64,000 nt of DNA from Haliclona indistincta (taxonomy: Eukaryota > Porifera > Demospongiae > Haplosclerida > Chalinidae), in assembly GCA_964017065.1 (NCBI GenBank), contig OZ024785.1:8511086-8575085 (forward strand), in the 5' to 3' direction. Position 1 is the stretch's first letter; every line of letters starts with the position of its first letter. The position numbers were made by a program, and so were the translations under genes. Below are positions 36,701 through 49,000 of this stretch, in pieces. A model generated the notes under the pieces. The model was given only the letters and a program-made list of their open reading frames with translations, was not told the origin of the DNA and searched no databases.

Positions 36701-37150
36701 ATTCTCAATGCTGACTTGATGTGTATTCTTCAGTGACAACACTGCTAGTTGTCTAACAGATGCAACTTGAAGCAAGTCAGAGCTGAAGTTGAATGTTACT
36801 CTAGCTCCTCTGCTGCCTCGTATGACCACGTTCTTGCTGATGGTGACATTTTGTTTCAAGGTGTGTACTCCAGATGGAACCAGCACTACCGTACAGCTCT
36901 GATCATTAGTTGTATCACCAACTAGTTCTACAAAATCCAGTGCACTCTGAAAGCTGCCACATTCGTGCTGGGCATGGCTCACTGCGACACAGCTTATGTT
37001 TTTACTGTTACTTGCTGTTGACGCGTCTCCAGTGACCAGCACGGTAGTAGTAGTCGCATTGCTGCCGCTTGAGACCGCAGCAGCAGCAGCAACAGCAGTA
37101 ATCACTAGTGAAACAAAGAGAAAGGCTATAGGATATTTTTGCGATTCCAT
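30769..37150 (-). CDS. Beta-helix/multi-span receptor family, copy C
   Basis: Same design as copy A. Exon 1 is 36624-37150, exon 2 is 35958-36562, stop at 30769. Signal peptide type MESQKYPIAFLF as in A. Copy-specific changes are in frame: SKNIS inserted in exon 1, one residue added in exons 7 and 8, a short insertion in the second-last membrane exon (SVCPIGVQFILLES), and a 12-bp insertion in the last exon shared with E. Intron 5 is expanded by about 1.46 kb (33825-35280). The 57-bp in-frame intron is at 32334-32390. The exons I followed remain open. Confidence 0.8.
33825..34214. repeat. 390-bp palindrome, 153-bp perfect arms
   Basis: Positions 33825-33977 are repeated inverted at 34062-34214 with no mismatch that I can see, around an 84-bp centre. 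The outermost bases are AACAAGAAAATTAAAAAG. No clear target duplication. It sits in intron 5 of copy C and is absent from the other copies, so it is young. A foldback transposon is the likeliest identity. Confidence 0.85.
34215..35280. other. Remainder of insertion in copy C intron 5
   Basis: This sequence is absent from the same intron in copies A, B, D and E. It holds a small palindrome (AGGGAGACAC, 4-bp loop, inverse; 35034-35057) and a repeated phrase containing GCCATCTTGTTTTC (34980-35025 and 35220-35262). No coding family is recognised. Confidence 0.5.
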
Positions 37151-37462
37151 AGTTCTGTTAGAATTCTCGTATGATATTGTCAGCAACAGTCTTGCCTTTT
37201 ATCATACTATAACCGCTACTATACATGTGTATGTTACTACAGTGTAACCGCGATTATCCGGACAGCTTTGGTCACCGAAAATGTCGCTACTATTATAGTT
37301 ATTGTAGTGGTATAGTAGTATTTTGCTGTGGAGCTATGCTTTATGTCACAGAACATGTAACTATTGCATGTTGAGACAAATGTTTTCCGTAGATAATAAC
37401 TGTTTCCCTGACTTTGAGGCATTTAAAAATATAATTAAAATGTATAGGTCACAGCCATACAA

Positions 37463-40400
37463 TCACATGGCGCTATCTAATTTAGTAGATTGAAATACAT
37501 TTGAGCTAGATTCTACTTCCTTCTGCTCCATTGACTGAAAAATATCTACAAAAAATGTCAACGAATCTCTACGCAGCAGAGGTGTACTCAGAGGAGATTC
37601 CAGTTGCTTTCGTTCTTTCCTCTTTAATTTTTTTCTATGAAAAAATGATCGTAAAGAGTACAGTATGTGGAGATTCTTAGTCATTTACCTCAATAATTTC
37701 ACTAGTGATCTAACCACAAAGAAAGCTGTCACTGCCAATGGAAAATAGAACAGAACAGCTAGTATACATGTGTTGATTGTAAGGATGCTGTTTTCATTAG
37801 AACAAGTGGAATTGGCACCATCGAGTAAAATTGTTGTAGACCCCAATAGAGGGATGGGATGAACCGACACAAGTAGCATAATTGTTGTCGATATTGAGAG
37901 TATAGCTTCAGCTACATTAGCAGCTGTACTGATGTATGGCTGTGTGTACAGGAATATCACCATGAAGATACACTGAAAGAACAGAATGGGGTACTGTAGA
38001 GAGAGAGAGCAGTGTGTTAATATAGTGCCATTAATGTTTTTGACTATACATTGTTTCTAGGGAAAGGAACTGCCATTAGCACTATCACAAATCGTCTCGC
38101 TAGCTCAACAGAATACCACCACCTGTACTGATACTTGAAGGGATATCTAACAGCTCTTGAGAGTCTCTGAAGCCAGATCAATCTCTGTAGAAAAACACAG
38201 TCATGTGAGACTGAATAGCTATGTAATAACTACCTCAGTATGATAGACAGAAATGATGAAGCTGGCTACAATGGCCAGAGCACAGAGCATCAGGATGAGC
38301 AAGGCAAACACTCCCAGAGCAATATGGCCTCCAATGAAACAAGACACATGGCCAGCAACATACCATCGCTACATAAAAATACATTTGACAGAATTGCAAT
38401 GACACAACTTACTGCACTGCTTGTGTCATTGAATTTTACTGTTGGACAATGAAGTATTGAAACAGATGTGTGGACAGCTTGAGTATATACTAGGAGTAGT
38501 ATTAGCCACACAGCATGCCAGACTTTTGTACAGTGCTTCTTATAATAGTTCCATCTGTAACACACGTTTATAAAATAATGGTTTTAAAATTTTGGAGATA
38601 CGGGATAATTAGCTGACGTTATTGTGAGAAATGTCACAGTTGTGGTAACAGCAATGATGAATGGAATGAATCTGAGTGAGTAGGAGACCAGTGCACTCAT
38701 GTTACTATAGAGACAGAAGTCATAGGGGAAGTAGAGACTCAGTAGACTGCTGATGAAGTAGAGCTAATGGTTGAAAGGCAACTGTATGCAAGCAATAAGT
38801 TATGATCTGTGACATACCAATGTTCTAAACCATCCAAATGCTTCTCCATAGTACTCAGTTATATATGGAAATACCTAGAATGGAAGTACATGAGGGTAGA
38901 AGATGTAAGTGAAGAAATGTCACCTGAATATAGAAAAGACATGAATAGATCCATATTGGATACTGCTTGTTGAGAAAGAATCTCATCATTATGATGCAGA
39001 TTGCAACATCACCGATAACTATTGGTGTCGAAAAGAAATGACAATATGCAGTATATATAACGTGCTCTTGCTCACTCAATAATGCTATTAGTATGCCCAT
39101 GGCATCATGACAGGTGACACATCTGTTTAGCAGAGCACCAACTCCAAAACTGCTGTTCCTGCATTCTCCACACAGCACTCCTGTATGAGATAGTATCCAC
39201 TAGTTATGCTACAACACTGTATTAACCTTTTCTTCCACATGCACACTGATCATCAGGTCTTTCACCATAGTAACTGTAAACACACTCTGCATCTCCTGAC
39301 TGTGTAGTCAGTTCACATCTACAGTAGCCAACAGGACACTTGTATACAAACAGTGAGTCAGGTTGTGTTCTGTCAGTGGCTGCCCATACATTATTCTACA
39401 ACGAAAAAATAACAAAGTCTTTCCGACACTCTGATCACTGGCTTACCACAAACTTCACTTTATCATTTTCACATGTAAGAATAGCTGTATTTTGTTGACT
39501 GTTGCACTGACAGAGATTGGATGTGTCGTCAAAACCTCCACGTTCAGGCATTAAAGTGTATCCAGGAGGGCAACTTTTGACCGTAATTATAGCCCTACTC
39601 TGTTTTTGCTCCTATATCGGATACATAAAACAGTATAAATATGCAGTTTTGCAATCTCACTATCGAGAAGAAAGTTGTAGCAGTGAAGGTGTGATTATCA
39701 ACTGAATGATTCTGCGATATCACCAGTTGTGTCATGAGGAGGCTGTTTTCTTGATGATAAACTAAAGCGGCTGGTTCAAACTTGATTCTTTCACTTGACT
39801 GCAAAAAAAACCAGAATAATTAGTGCGTAAAATAGTACTATTTTTACATATTTGGGATTTGCATCTGCAAAACGGACAGTGGCTCCGATTTTTCTGTTAA
39901 ATGCATCATTGATGGTGACATTTATTCCAACTACTTGTCCAGGATAAGCATCAATCTTCATATAACAGACAATAATGTTTATCAAATATAGAACACAGCC
40001 GCTTACTGCCTGATCATTGATATGTATTGCAGCTGCATCGCTGTTAATGTAAAACTGAGGATCTGTACTGCTGTGAGCATGAAATCGGTTCTCATTCTCT
40101 CTGTTAAGCATTACTGAAAACCATTCCTAGCCATATTTTAAATGCCTACCCAAATTTTACGATATCCCACTTGAGCACTTTAGAGGTATTGAAGAAAGGT
40201 GCATATTTGCTTATCCAAGAACATTTGTTAAACAAGTGAATTAAAGCTACTGGTGCTTGAACTGCAGAATTGCCACTGAAGTGTATCTTAACCTGACAGA
40301 TGAGAGAAGAAAAAAGTATAGTGTCAACTGTTCTACTCCTCTCTTACATCTTCCCAACTATCAGGTGGTGTTGTTGCATTCTCATAGCGCAGAAAACAAA

Positions 40401-43400
40401 GTGGATTATACAGCAATTTAGATAACACATCAGGAACATCTTGAGACTCTACTGATATGGCAGCTCCAACACTGAGCATGTATTGATAGATAAAGGTTTA
40501 ACACGCAACAGCACTTACATTCCAGTGTTGTTAATAAAATTGATGTGAACTCCTCTGTGCACCAAAAATTGACCAAATGAAGTCACTGATATTGCTCCAT
40601 CTGGTGTGCCTCTGGTCTTGTGGTTCATTAAGTCCAAGCGTCCATGCAAGTGTACCAGAGACCCTGTGACCTGTAGGTCCAGTTCAAACATGTGAGCCCA
40701 TACATGCAGCTGAATCACACCTGCATTGCTGCTCCATTATTGTCATTGAATATGTTATGCCCATGAAAGGATACAGGAATGAAGACTATTCCAACTGTGC
40801 AGCTCAGTGGTGAACTGTTTCTAAGAAACTTGCTGCATTTAATAGGATATTACCATAAAATGTAGTGAAGGCTGGTGCACTAAAGCTTACCAGTCAATAA
40901 TTCTAGGTGGATTTGCGTGTTCCAGCTGATTTATCGGATCGATAGTGTTGAATGTGATGGCAGACGCAAAGTCATATGCAATGTTTTCAGTGAAGGTACA
41001 CTTTTCAAAATAGACATAATTGTGAGCAGACCCTGTACCTGAGAATAGGAGATATACACAAAATAATTACTAGATACATGCAGAGTACTGCACTGGTATG
41101 ATGATGATGAGACCATGCACAAACACTATAAGCTTGTGACTATACATGTAGTTTATACACAGTTGATTTGAGTAAACTAATGACTGTATTAGTAACAAAC
41201 CTCGATAATCAGGTAGAAAAACCATAGCAGCACCACCTTGTAAAGCACTGTTCTCCACAAACATTGCATTGAATAATCTCACAATGGAGTGTTTGTCTGG
41301 AGATCCTATGCCAATAAAAGCGGAAATAAATGCTCCTCCACCAAATGAACAGTTGTTTTTATCAAACAGACAATCTCTTATGTTTATAGTATGATTTGAC
41401 AAATTGCTAAAAACAGCATAGAAAGCGCCACCCCATGAAAGTGCAGAATTTTCTTGAAATGAACAATTTGTCACTTCAGCTTGTATCGATGAACTATTAT
41501 CTCCAAAGAAAAAACCCAAAGCACCTCCTCTTCCAGTAAATATCCTTTTTTCTATTGCTTCTGATGATGACTGTTCAGTAACTCCATCTGGCTCAGCTGA
41601 ATTACTCAAGAATTTTGAATCTTTCACAGTAATGCAGTGTTCTTGATAAAGAGGGTAACTCAGTAAACTGATCGATAGACCACCAGAATGACCTCTGAAT
41701 CTTGTGAACTTGACAACTGAAGAAGGTCCGTTGTGCTCAAATGTACAATTGTCAACTATGATCTTGTGAAAATTGTACACATTGAGCCCACCTTGTCTGA
41801 AGTACCTAAAAGATGCATCACAGTTATGTGAAGTACGTCAACATACGATTGTAGCTTACAGTGGCATTCCATATCATTTCAACAACTTTTTGGTATTACC
41901 CTGTGGGATTTTCTTGAAACTTGGTATTGTGAACCCCTCATGGTCATAATTATGATTCCATAACAAGTTTCAGCTTGATACCTTGTATGTTTTTTAACCC
42001 TGATTGCATTTTCGGCAATATTTCTTACTACTTGCTGTTTAACTTTGTAATAATTATTTTGTCCTATTAGCAAACTAAACTCATCAAATTGAATGCTCTT
42101 TCACATGACATGCAACACATAGTGCATCGCATGTCATAACTATTTAGCCACACCCACATACTTTGATCTTTGATTCTAGAATTTTAAATGGATGTGATTA
42201 AAATAGTAGTCTATAAGCTACTCCTGAACCAAATTTCATGTTGGGACACAAATGGGAACCTAGCACTATCCTCTTAAAACTCAGTGTACCTAAGGGTTCT
42301 TTGATTATCATACTTCCTTGACTAAGGTGATGTGTATGAACCACTTTGGAAGTTTTTAGTCCATTTGTGAGATATCAGAACATGCAAAATGATCTCTAGC
42401 TAGTTTATTATAATTATTGTACATTTAAATCAAACTAGGTCTTATTACACAAGTGGTCTTTAAGACAGGTTTTACTGTAAGATTAATTTGAATGTAATTC
42501 CGCCATAATATTGAAATTCTTGACATCAACATACCTATAGATTTAACAAACAGCTAGCCCAAGTCAACAAGCAGCTATCCTAAGTCGTCAAACAGCTAGC
42601 CTAAGTCATCAATCAGCTATCTTAAGTCATCAAGCAGCTATCCTAAGTCATCAAACAGCTAGCCCAAGTCTCTTCAATGTGTTGATTCGTGTCCAAGTAG
42701 TATGCATTTATGCCCATTTTTTCTTGTAAAACTACACTGCAATAACGGTTATGTGTTTTTAACAAGTCATTTGTTGCATGGAATTTTTATATCATATTTT
42801 GAGGATGTTACATGTAGCTCAGCTCAGTTAGCTTTGCTTCCACATGATTGCACATAGCCATAACATACTCATGCTTTCCATGTGAAGGTGACAGTTACCA
42901 GTTTGAGCTAATTAATATTCACAGAATATAAACGTCTGTAGCAGCATGCTATAACGTTGTGCAGACCATCATTCGATGCGCCAAAGTCAGCTGTTCTCCA
43001 AAAGTAAAATAAGCAAGCAGCAGATCGAACGCGCCGTCTGGTAGCGGGCAAAACGAATGCAACTAAAAATGCATTTTCTTGCGCCAAAATTCTCTCAAAC
43101 GGCTCAATGGCAGCTAGCGAAAGTAGTATCTAGTAGTGCTCCAGGACCTCCTCAAGTGCCCGAACCTGTTTACTCGGCTACTGATAAACGTAGCGCGACT
43201 TACAGGCAAAAAGGTTTAAACTCGCCGTGATTTTGTGGCGTCCTCGCGGACATTTCACTACATAACTCGCGCTATGTTTATCGTATAATATATTCTTATT
43301 AGATGGAACTTGTATATTCTTATTAGATGGAACTTGGCAGTTACATGTACTTAGAAGCTTTTTGAAGTAAGCAACAGCTCGTAGAAGCTTTCTACACCCA

Positions 43401-44319
43401 CGGACGAGGCCAGTCCACGTGCTCGCATGACGGCAGTCCACCATTACGGATTCGACTCGTTCCTTGCTTTAACAGTATCTACTCAAGCTAGGAGACAAGC
43501 AAAACTGTACTACGCGAGTACTACGTAAGCTTACGCGTACCGTCGGCCATCACAAGTCTATCTTTAGAAACACGGCCATCATGTGTCAAGTGCGTGGGAG
43601 TGTCCCGCTCCTGCCTTCTTACCCGCGCGCACGCTCTCATTATGCGCTCCTAAACGCATGCAAGTAGTAAGAAATATTGTCTAAAATGCAATCAGGAAAC
43701 CATACAAGGTATCAAGCTGAAACTTGTTATGGACTCATATTACCATGAGGGCTGCAACATTACCAAGTTTCAAATCCCACAGGGTAATACCAAAACATTG
43801 TTGGAATGACCCTTACCTGAAGCTTGAATCAAGAATATCAATCTCTGTGACATTCACTATCTCTATGTATCCTGGAGAGTTCTCAAACACAATATTCTCA
43901 ATGCTGACTTGATGTGTATTCTTCAGTGACAACACTGCTATTTGTCTAACAGATGCAAGCAAGTCAGAACTGAAGTTGAATGTTACTCTAGTTCCTCTGC
44001 TGCCTCGTATGATCACGTTCTTGCTGATGGTGACATTTTGTTTCAAGGTGTGTACTCCAGATGGAACCAGCACTACAGTACAGCTCTGATCATTAGTTGT
44101 ATCACCAACTAGTGCTACAAAATCCAGTGCACTCTGAAAGCTGCCACACTCGTACTGCGCATGGCTCACTGCGACACAGTTACTTGCTGTAGACGTGTCA
44201 GTGACCAGCACGGTAGTAGTAGTCACATTACTGACGTTTGAGACAGCAGCAGCAACAGCAGTAATCACTAGTGAAACAAAGAAAAAGGCTATGCCTATAG
44301 GATATTTTTGCGATTTCAT
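37463..44319 (-). CDS. Beta-helix/multi-span receptor family, copy D
   Basis: Same design as copy A. Exon 1 is 43817-44319 (signal peptide type MKSQKYPIGIAFFF, as in B), exon 2 is 41201-41805, stop at 37463; the tail exon ends STKLDSAM. Intron 1 carries the same transposon insertion as copy B (41860-43812). Exon 3 (SAHNYVYFEKCTFTENIAYD) matches copy E rather than A-C. Exon 10 lacks two residues (HSVDNHTF). The 57-bp in-frame intron is at 39019-39075. The exons I followed are open. Confidence 0.8.
41860..43812. mobile_element. Copy D version of the intron 1 transposon
   Basis: It sits at the same TTAC site as in copy B (41856-41859 and 43813-43816). The left end is eroded (AGTGGCATTCC for GGGTCATTCC). 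It shares the inner AT-rich text and the minisatellite with B. It lacks the nested TTAA elements and the Crypton fragment, and has its own insertion of roughly 0.75 kb (about 42890-43650). Confidence 0.8.
42546..42671. repeat. 21-bp minisatellite, about 6 units
   Basis: Tandem AGCTAT/GCCTAAGTCATCAA variants, related to those at 26381-26466. Unit sequence varies at four to five positions. There are no equal-length unique spacers, so it is not a CRISPR array. Confidence 0.8.
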
Positions 44320-44639
44320 AGTTCTGTTAGCATTCTCGTATTATCAGCACCCGCAGACTTGCCTTTTATCATACTATAACCGCTACTACATGCATAACGG
44401 AAGCGAAAGCAGAAGTGTGACGTTGGCCAATCAAGTTCCCTTTTCGTCACGTACGTGTACAGCTCCCACGCGTTCGCTCGCTTACGTGCGTTTAATTGGC
44501 CAACGTCATACTTCCGCTATGCAAGATCTTCGCAAACAACTGTACAGGCTTAGATCGCTAAGATCGCGCTATCTTGTGTATGCAAACATTGCTTCCTAAC
44601 CGTGGGAAGGCGAAATAAACCAGACAGCTTGGCTACAGA

Positions 44640-45641
44640 CAGTGGCCTAGCCAGGATTGAACAGTTGCCCGGGCACTCATTAATATTCATGTACTTAGTT
44701 AGGGAGGGCGGGGTAATTTCACCCACGGGGTAATTCCGCTCATTCCAAGTTCGAGCATAGATGGTTCGAGCAGCTGATGCCTGCAAACAAGCAAGCGAAC
44801 GGCAGCAGCAAAGTGCTGAATAAATAGCTACACTATATAGCTGTACTGAACTGTTGAAGCAAGCGCATGAGCTTGCTTTCTTTTGATAAAAATCAATATC
44901 TTTTCATCATGGTAGACGAAAAACTACAAAAAAACTTCCTAAAACTTACTTAGCTCAATCATGCTTTATACTCAGAGCCTCGTGTAAGCATAGAATGGAT
45001 TATTAACAGTCAATTATACTTTAAAAAAGTTTGGGATGCTCAGACACTCCAGATCTCTGACTGCAAGCGGCTTTGGAGAGGAAGAAATTTTTAAGAGGTG
45101 TGGCTTGCTGAAATGACGACAGGAAATGAATGTTTTGATAAAGTATGCTGAGCGAAAAGGAAGAATGGCTCTTTGACTTCTGTCAGCGACATGATTGTTG
45201 ATCACAACAACTGGAACTCGGTTTTCTATGACTCATCACTTATTCATCCATGTTTATTCAGCATTCTGATTTCATGTTCATATTCCACGAATAATTGGCT
45301 GCTGACTCACATGATTGCGCACGAATACTGTCAGAGATTATTGGGAAATAGTATAGAACCTTTCTTTCACGGCTAGAAACCGTTTCCCCTAGCAATTCCT
45401 CTTCACAATAGAAAAAGCGTGGTGGGCGGAATTACCCCGAAAAAACAATTTTGGAATTTTCTCACTAATTAGGAAAGTCAAGCTGCTGTTATCATTAACG
45501 GTGATAGTGACTTGCTCTAGTTGCAACCACTAAGAGCACTTAGATTGACCTACAAGATCCTGCTATTGGTTGTTGGAAAGATTGTTCTCTGCTGGAGTAA
45601 AGCAGCTCTTAAGCCCGGGCACTGGACACAAGTTGCCACTA
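44640..45641. mobile_element. hAT-like MITE split by a nested insertion
   Basis: Paralogous to 30049-30376, with the same GCTACAGA duplication (44632-44639 and 45642-45649). The centre is replaced by foreign sequence bounded by GGGGTAATTCCGC (44727-44739) and its inverse (45426-45438), which look like inverted ends of the inserted element. No coding sequence is recognised. Confidence 0.7.
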
Positions 45642-46040
45642 GCTACAGAACTGTAGACAACAAAGAGCAAACAGCAGCGTGTTCGTTAATTATATTCATA
45701 ACCTGCAGCGCCTGATAATTATAATATTATCATTGAATTTTGTAAATACCAAAATATCTTAATTATCTGGAAACCGGCTTCTCCAGCTAATCCGGATAAT
45801 CGAGGGCCCGGATAAACGAAGTCCGGATAACCGAGGTTGAACTGTACTATTATATTTATTGTAGTAGTGTACATGTAGTAGTATCTTAATTGGTGTGGAC
45901 TGATATGCTTTATATCACAAAACATGAAACTATTGCATGTTGAGACAAAATGTTTTCCGTAGATAATAACATGTCAACTGTTTCTCTGACTTTGAGGCAT
46001 TTAAAAATATAATAATAATGCATAGGTCACAGCCATACAA

Positions 46041-49000
46041 TCACATGGCGCTATCTAATTTAGTAGATTCAAATACATTTGAGCCAGATTCTAATTCCTT
46101 CTGCATTTTTTGTAGCTCCATTGACTGAAAAATATCTACAAAAAATGTCAACGAATCTCTACGCAGCAGAGGTGTACTCAGAGGAGATTCCAGTTGCTTT
46201 CGTTCTTTCCTCTTTAATTTTTTCCTATGAAAAAAATGACCATAAAGAGTACAGTATGTGGAGATTCTTAGTCATTCACCTCAATAATTTCACTAGCGAT
46301 CTAATCACAAAGAAAGCTGTAACTGCCAATGGAAAATAGAACAGAACAGCTAGTATCCATGTGTTGATTGTAATGATGCTGTTTTCATTAGAACAAGTGG
46401 AATTGGCATCATCGAGTAAAATTGTTGTAGACCCCAATGGAAGGATGGGATGAATCGACACAAGTAGCATAATTGTTGTCGATATTGAGAGTATAGCTTC
46501 AGCTACATTAGCAGCTGTACTAATGTATGGCTGTGTGTACAGGAATATCACCATGAAGATACACTGAAAGAACAGAATGGGGTACTGTAGAGAGAGATGA
46601 CAGTGTAATAATTTAGTGCTATTAAATGTTTTTGACTCACATTGTTTCGAGGGAAAGGAACTGCCATTAGCACTATCACAAATCGTCTCGCTAGCTCAAC
46701 AGAATACCACCACCTGTACTGATGCTTGAAGGGATATCTAGCAGCTCTTGAGAGTCTCTGAAGCCAGATCGATCTCTGTAGAAAATACACAGTCATGTGA
46801 GACTGAATAGCTATATGTAATAACTACCTCAGTATGATATACGGATATGATGAAGCTGGCTACAATGGCCAGAGCACAGAGCATCAGGATGAGCAAGGAA
46901 AACACTCCCAGAGCAATATGGCCTCCAGTGAAACAAGACACATGGCCAGCAACATACCATTGCTATACATGAAAATGCATTTGACAGAATTGCAATGACA
47001 CAACTTACTGCACTGCTTGTGTCATTGAATTTTACTGTTGGACAATGAAGTATTGAAACAGATGTGTGGACAGCTTGAGTATATACTAGGAGTAGTATTA
47101 GCCACACAGCATGCCAGACTTTTCTACAGCGCTTCTTATAATAGTTCCATCTGCAACACAGCTTTAAAATAGATGTAAATATTAGGATTCAGAAGCATAC
47201 GTTAATGCTAGATATGAGACTGTTGTGGTACTGGCAATGATGAGTGGTATGAATCTGAGTGAGTAGGAGACCAGTGCACTCATGTTACTATAGAGACAGA
47301 AGTCATAGGGGAAGTAGAGACTCAGTAGACTGCTGATGAAGTAGAGCTAATGGTTGAAAGGCAACTGTTTGCATGCAATAAGTTATGATTTGTGACATAC
47401 CAATGTTCTAAACCATCCAAATGCTTCTCCATAGTACTCAGTTATAAATGGAAGTACCTAAAATGAAAATACATAAGGGTAGTAGATGTAAGTGAAAGAA
47501 ATGTCACCTGAACATAGAAAAGACATGAATAGATCCATATTGGGTACTGCTTGCTGAGAAAGAATCTCATCATTATGATGCAGATTGCAACATCACTGAT
47601 AACTATTGGTGTCGAAAAGAAATTACAATATGCAGTATCAATAACGTGCTCTTGCTCACTGAGTAATGCTATTAGTAGCCCAAAGGCATCATGACAGTTG
47701 AGACATCTGTTTAACAGAGCACTAACTCCAAAACTGCTGTTACTGCACTCTCCACACAGCACTCCTGTATGAGATAGTCACCACTAGTTATGCTACTACA
47801 CTGTATTAACCTTTTCTTCCACATGCACACTGATCATCAGGTCTTTCACCATAGTAACTGTAAACACACTCTGCATCTCCTGACTGTGTAGTCAGTTCAC
47901 ATCTACAGTAGCCAACAGGACACTTGTATACAAACAGTGAGTCCGGTTGTGTTCTGTCAGTGGCTGCCCACACATTATTCTAAAATGAAAAAATAACATA
48001 ATCTTTCCAACACAATGATCACTGTCTTACCACGAACTTTACTTTATCCTTTTCACATGTAAGAATAGCTGTATTTTGTTCACTGTTGCACTGACAGAGA
48101 TTGGATGTGTCGTCAAAACCTCCACGTTCAGGCATTAGAGTGTATCCAGGAGGGCAACTTTTGACTGTAATTACAGCCCTACTTTGTGTTTGCTCCTATA
48201 TTGGATACATAAAACAGTATAAATATGCAGTTTTGCAATCTCACTATCGAGAAGAAAGTTGTAGCAGTGAAGGTGTGATTATCGTCAAAGACTGAATGAT
48301 TCTGTGATATCACCAGCTGTGTCATGAGGAGGCTGTTTTCTTGATGATAAACTAAAGCAGCTGGTTCAAACTTGATTCTTTCACTTGACTGCAAAAAAAG
48401 AGAATAATTTAGTGCATAAAATAGTACTATTTTTACATAGTTGGGATTTGCATCTGCAAAACGGACAGTGGCTCCAATTGTTCTGTTAAATGCATCATTG
48501 ATGGTGACATTTATTCCAACTACTTGTCCAGGATAAGCATCAATCTTTATTATAACAGACAGCAATGTCTTATTAAATGGAATACAGCTGCTTACTGCCT
48601 GATCATTGATGTGTATTGCAGCTGCATCGCTGTTAATGTAAAACTGAGGATCTGTACTGTTGTGAGCATGAAATCGGTTCTCATTCTCTCTGTTAAGCAT
48701 TACTGAAAACCACTCGTAGCCATATTTTTAAGATGCTTACCCAAATGTTACGATGTCCCACTTCAGCACTTTAGAGGTATTGAAGAAAGGTGGATATTTG
48801 CTTATCCAAGAACATTTGTTAAACAAGTGAATTAAAGCTACTGGTGCTTGAACTGCAGAATTGCCACTGAAGTGTATCTTAACCTGACAGATGAGAGAAA
48901 AAAAAAGTATATTGTCAACTGTTCTACTCCTCTCTTACATCTTCCCAACTATCAGGTGGTGTTGTTGCATTTTCATAGCGTAGAAAGCAAAGTGGATTAT

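Noticed and set aside
42546..42671. Regular 21-bp repeats, CRISPR-like at first sight.
   Set aside because: Units are contiguous and vary, there are no unique spacers, and the context is a transposon in an animal intron.
44195..44599. A 134-residue plus-strand frame upstream of copy D.
   Set aside because: It is half shadow of exon 1 and half an inverted-repeat element; no coding evidence.
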